Of a stretch of DNA of 64,000 nucleotides, positions 62,522-64,000 are shown in pieces (positions within the stretch are counted from its first letter, which is position 1; every line of letters starts with the position of its first letter). Under the pieces are notes generated by a model that worked only from the letters and a program-made list of their open reading frames with translations, made no database searches and was not told the DNA's origin. Position numbers and translations under genes: made by a program. The DNA comes from Corynebacterium sp. GTDB lineage: Bacteria; Actinomycetota; Actinomycetes; Mycobacteriales; Mycobacteriaceae. The stretch lies in NCBI RefSeq assembly GCF_022712275.1, contig NZ_JALAGU010000002.1:1-64000 (forward strand), given 5' to 3'.

Positions 62522-63883
62522 ATGAGGATGGTGGCAGTGGAGAGCAGCCGACCGACGTTCCGGAGCCTCGGCGTCGCCGCCGAAATCGTGGATGCCCTGA
62601 CCGACCAGGGGATCGACCGGGCGTTCGCGATCCAGGAACGCACCCTCCCACTGGCGTTGACCGGCAAGGACCTCATCGGACAGGCCCGTACCGGCATGGG
62701 CAAGACCCTCGGTTTCGGCGTCCCGATGCTCGACCGGCTCTTCGACGACGCCGACGTCACCGAACTCGACGGGACCGTGCGCGGCCTCGTCGTCGTCCCG
62801 ACCCGCGAGCTGTGCCTCCAGGTCGCCGAGGACCTCACTGGAGCGTCCACCCGGCTGACCGCACCCGATGACTCGGCCGCCGGGGGCAGCCGCCCGTTCC
62901 GCGTCACCGCGATCTACGGCGGCGTGCCTTTCGAGAAGCAGACCGCCGCGCTGGATGCCGGCACCGACGTCGTCGTGGGGACGCCCGGCCGCCTGCTCGA
63001 CCTGTCACGGCAGAATCTCCTGGACCTGGCCCACGTCGAGGTCCTCGTCCTCGACGAGGCCGACGAGATGCTCGACCAGGGCTTCCTCGACGACGTCAAG
63101 GCGATCATGGCCCAGACCTCCCCGAACCGGCAGACCATGCTCTTCTCCGCGACGATGCCGGGGCCGATCGTCGCCCTGACCCGTAGTTTCATGCACCGGC
63201 CCGTGCGCGTGCGGGCAGACAACTCCTCCTCCCGGGCCACCCACGCCACCACCACGCAGATCGTCTTCCAGTCCCACCGCCTCGACCGGGTCAGTGTCCT
63301 CGCCCGGATCCTCCAGACCCCCGGCCGTGGCCGCACGATCGTCTTCGCCCGCACCAAGCGCTCCGCCGCCATGGTCGCCGAGGACCTGGCCGGGCTCGGT
63401 TTCCGGGTCGGCGCGGTGCACGGTGACATGCGGCAGAATGACCGTGAGAGGTCGCTGGACGCCTTCCGCGACGGCTCCGTGGACATCATGGTCGCCACCG
63501 ACGTCGCCGCCCGTGGCATCGACGTCGAGGACGTCACCCACGTCATCAACTACCAGGTGCCGGAGGACGAGAAAACCTACGTCCACCGCATCGGACGTAC
63601 CGGTCGGGCCGGGCACTCCGGCGTCGCGGTCACCCTCGTCGACTGGGACGACCTGACCCGGTGGCAGGCCATCGACGACACCCTCAACCTCGGTCACCCC
63701 GCCCCACCGCGCTGGTTCTCGACCTCCCCGGAGTTCCTCGCCGAGTTCGACCTGCCCGAGGACATCACCGACCGGGTCGGACGCGCCGTGCGGGTCCAGG
63801 GCTCCGCCGCCGCCACCGCCCCGGCCCGCAGGGACCGCGACAACCGTGGTGGCCGGAGGGACCGGAAGGCTGCCCGCCGTTGA
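62522..63883 (+). CDS. rhlE: DEAD-box RNA helicase (RhlE-like)
   Basis: 453-residue ATP-dependent RNA helicase. Motifs in order: Q motif (FRSLGVAAEIVDALTDQGI, then AIQERTLP), Walker A ARTGMGKT, PTRELCLQVA, TPGRLLDL, DEADEMLDQGF, SATMPGPI, and in domain 2 IVFARTKR, ATDVAARGIDVEDV and HRIGRTGRAG. A short basic C-terminal tail (RDRDNRGGRRDRKAARR) binds RNA. ATGs at 62522 and 62528 are both possible. Homologue of Rv3211. It acts in RNA remodelling, ribosome assembly or decay. Confidence 0.93.
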   Translation: MRMVAVESSRPTFRSLGVAAEIVDALTDQGIDRAFAIQERTLPLALTGKDLIGQARTGMGKTLGFGVPMLDRLFDDADVTELDGTVRGLVVVPTRELCLQVAEDLTGASTRLTAPDDSAAGGSRPFRVTAIYGGVPFEKQTAALDAGTDVVVGTPGRLLDLSRQNLLDLAHVEVLVLDEADEMLDQGFLDDVKAIMAQTSPNRQTMLFSATMPGPIVALTRSFMHRPVRVRADNSSSRATHATTTQIVFQSHRLDRVSVLARILQTPGRGRTIVFARTKRSAAMVAEDLAGLGFRVGAVHGDMRQNDRERSLDAFRDGSVDIMVATDVAARGIDVEDVTHVINYQVPEDEKTYVHRIGRTGRAGHSGVAVTLVDWDDLTRWQAIDDTLNLGHPAPPRWFSTSPEFLAEFDLPEDITDRVGRAVRVQGSAAATAPARRDRDNRGGRRDRKAARR

Positions 63884-64000
63884 CCCGACGGACCACCTCT
63901 CCCCGGCCGGAACGCCGTACCCGCACCGACCTGGCGGTCACCGCCGGACTCACCGTCGCAGCCCTGGCCTTCGTCGGCGGCGGCTGGCTGTTCTCCGACA
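63880..64000 (+). CDS. Membrane protein, 5' part (window edge)
   Basis: A TTG start at 63880 overlaps the helicase stop by 3 nt (TTGA). The 40 visible codons give an Arg/Thr-rich start (TRRTTSPRPERRTRT) and then a hydrophobic helix (AVTAGLTVAALAFVGGGW). Its place after the RhlE-like gene matches Rv3212, an uncharacterised membrane protein with a beta-propeller-like domain. The remainder is outside the window. Confidence 0.6.
   Translation, partial: MTRRTTSPRPERRTRTDLAVTAGLTVAALAFVGGGWLFSD

Overview
The window is high-GC actinobacterial DNA, most likely from a Corynebacterium or a close Mycobacteriales relative. This rests on gene content and order, not on a marker gene. Three blocks keep the order known from Mycobacterium tuberculosis: chorismate mutase / PcrA / M23 peptidase / PerM / PurN / PurH; UPF0182 / PDZ-Lon protease / DUF2342 / UvrD2 / K+ channel / AdnB / AdnA / DUF3152 / DUF3107 / DEAD-box helicase; and the branched-chain acyl-CoA cluster. 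No rRNA, CRISPR array, prophage or intact insertion sequence is seen. One tRNA (initiator tRNA-Met) is present.

Layout. 1-194: G/C homopolymer tract and a weak hairpin. 195-9717 (minus): eight-gene operon accD-accA-acd-maoC-citE-fadD-scoA-scoB for leucine/isovalerate (and probably itaconate) degradation. 9780-11479: a decayed SDR gene and a TetR regulator, with two matching palindromes (CARTCA-N4-TGAYTG) that look like the regulator's operators. 11499-14091: FAD oxidoreductase and a second acyl-CoA dehydrogenase, convergent and overlapping. 14161-16026: ABC-F ATPase behind a leader with a six-residue ORF and three hairpins. 16024-17243: remnants of a DHFR-fold protein and of a frameshifted ECF sigma factor. 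17352-21988 (minus): DUF4334 protein, purH, purN, perM. 22315-23040: secreted M23 peptidase. 23516-26178 (minus): collapsed peptide/nickel ABC transporter operon. 26311-30435: pcrA, chorismate mutase and a secreted S1 protease. 30520-34639: fructose PTS operon fruR-fruK-fruA with promoter and terminator. 34674-39575: LppP/LprE lipoprotein, then a minus-strand cluster of methyltransferase, XRE regulator, DJ-1, SDR and VOC proteins. 39732-39925: tRNA-fMet with promoter and terminator. 39998-49868: UPF0182 membrane protein, PPA1309 protein, PDZ-Lon protease, DUF2342, small unknowns, a SprT/YgjP-like peptidase and a stand-alone E1-like (TOMM cyclodehydratase-like) protein. 49861-61060 (minus): overlapping genes TIGR02569 / adnA / adnB / K+ channel / uvrD2. 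61079-64000: DUF3152, DUF3107, DEAD-box helicase and the start of a membrane protein.

How it works together. The first operon takes a branched acyl-CoA through dehydrogenation, biotin-dependent carboxylation, hydration and lyase cleavage to acetyl-CoA and acetoacetate, with CoA transfer by ScoAB; the TetR protein probably represses it. The fru operon imports and phosphorylates fructose to fructose-1,6-bisphosphate, but no HPr gene is next to it. The adnA-adnB-uvrD2 set repairs double-strand breaks. Many genes have a -10-like hexamer 6-8 nt upstream of the start codon and no Shine-Dalgarno, so leaderless transcription seems common and was used to choose starts. Several loci are decaying (SDR, DHFR-like, ECF sigma, dppB/dppC/SBP).
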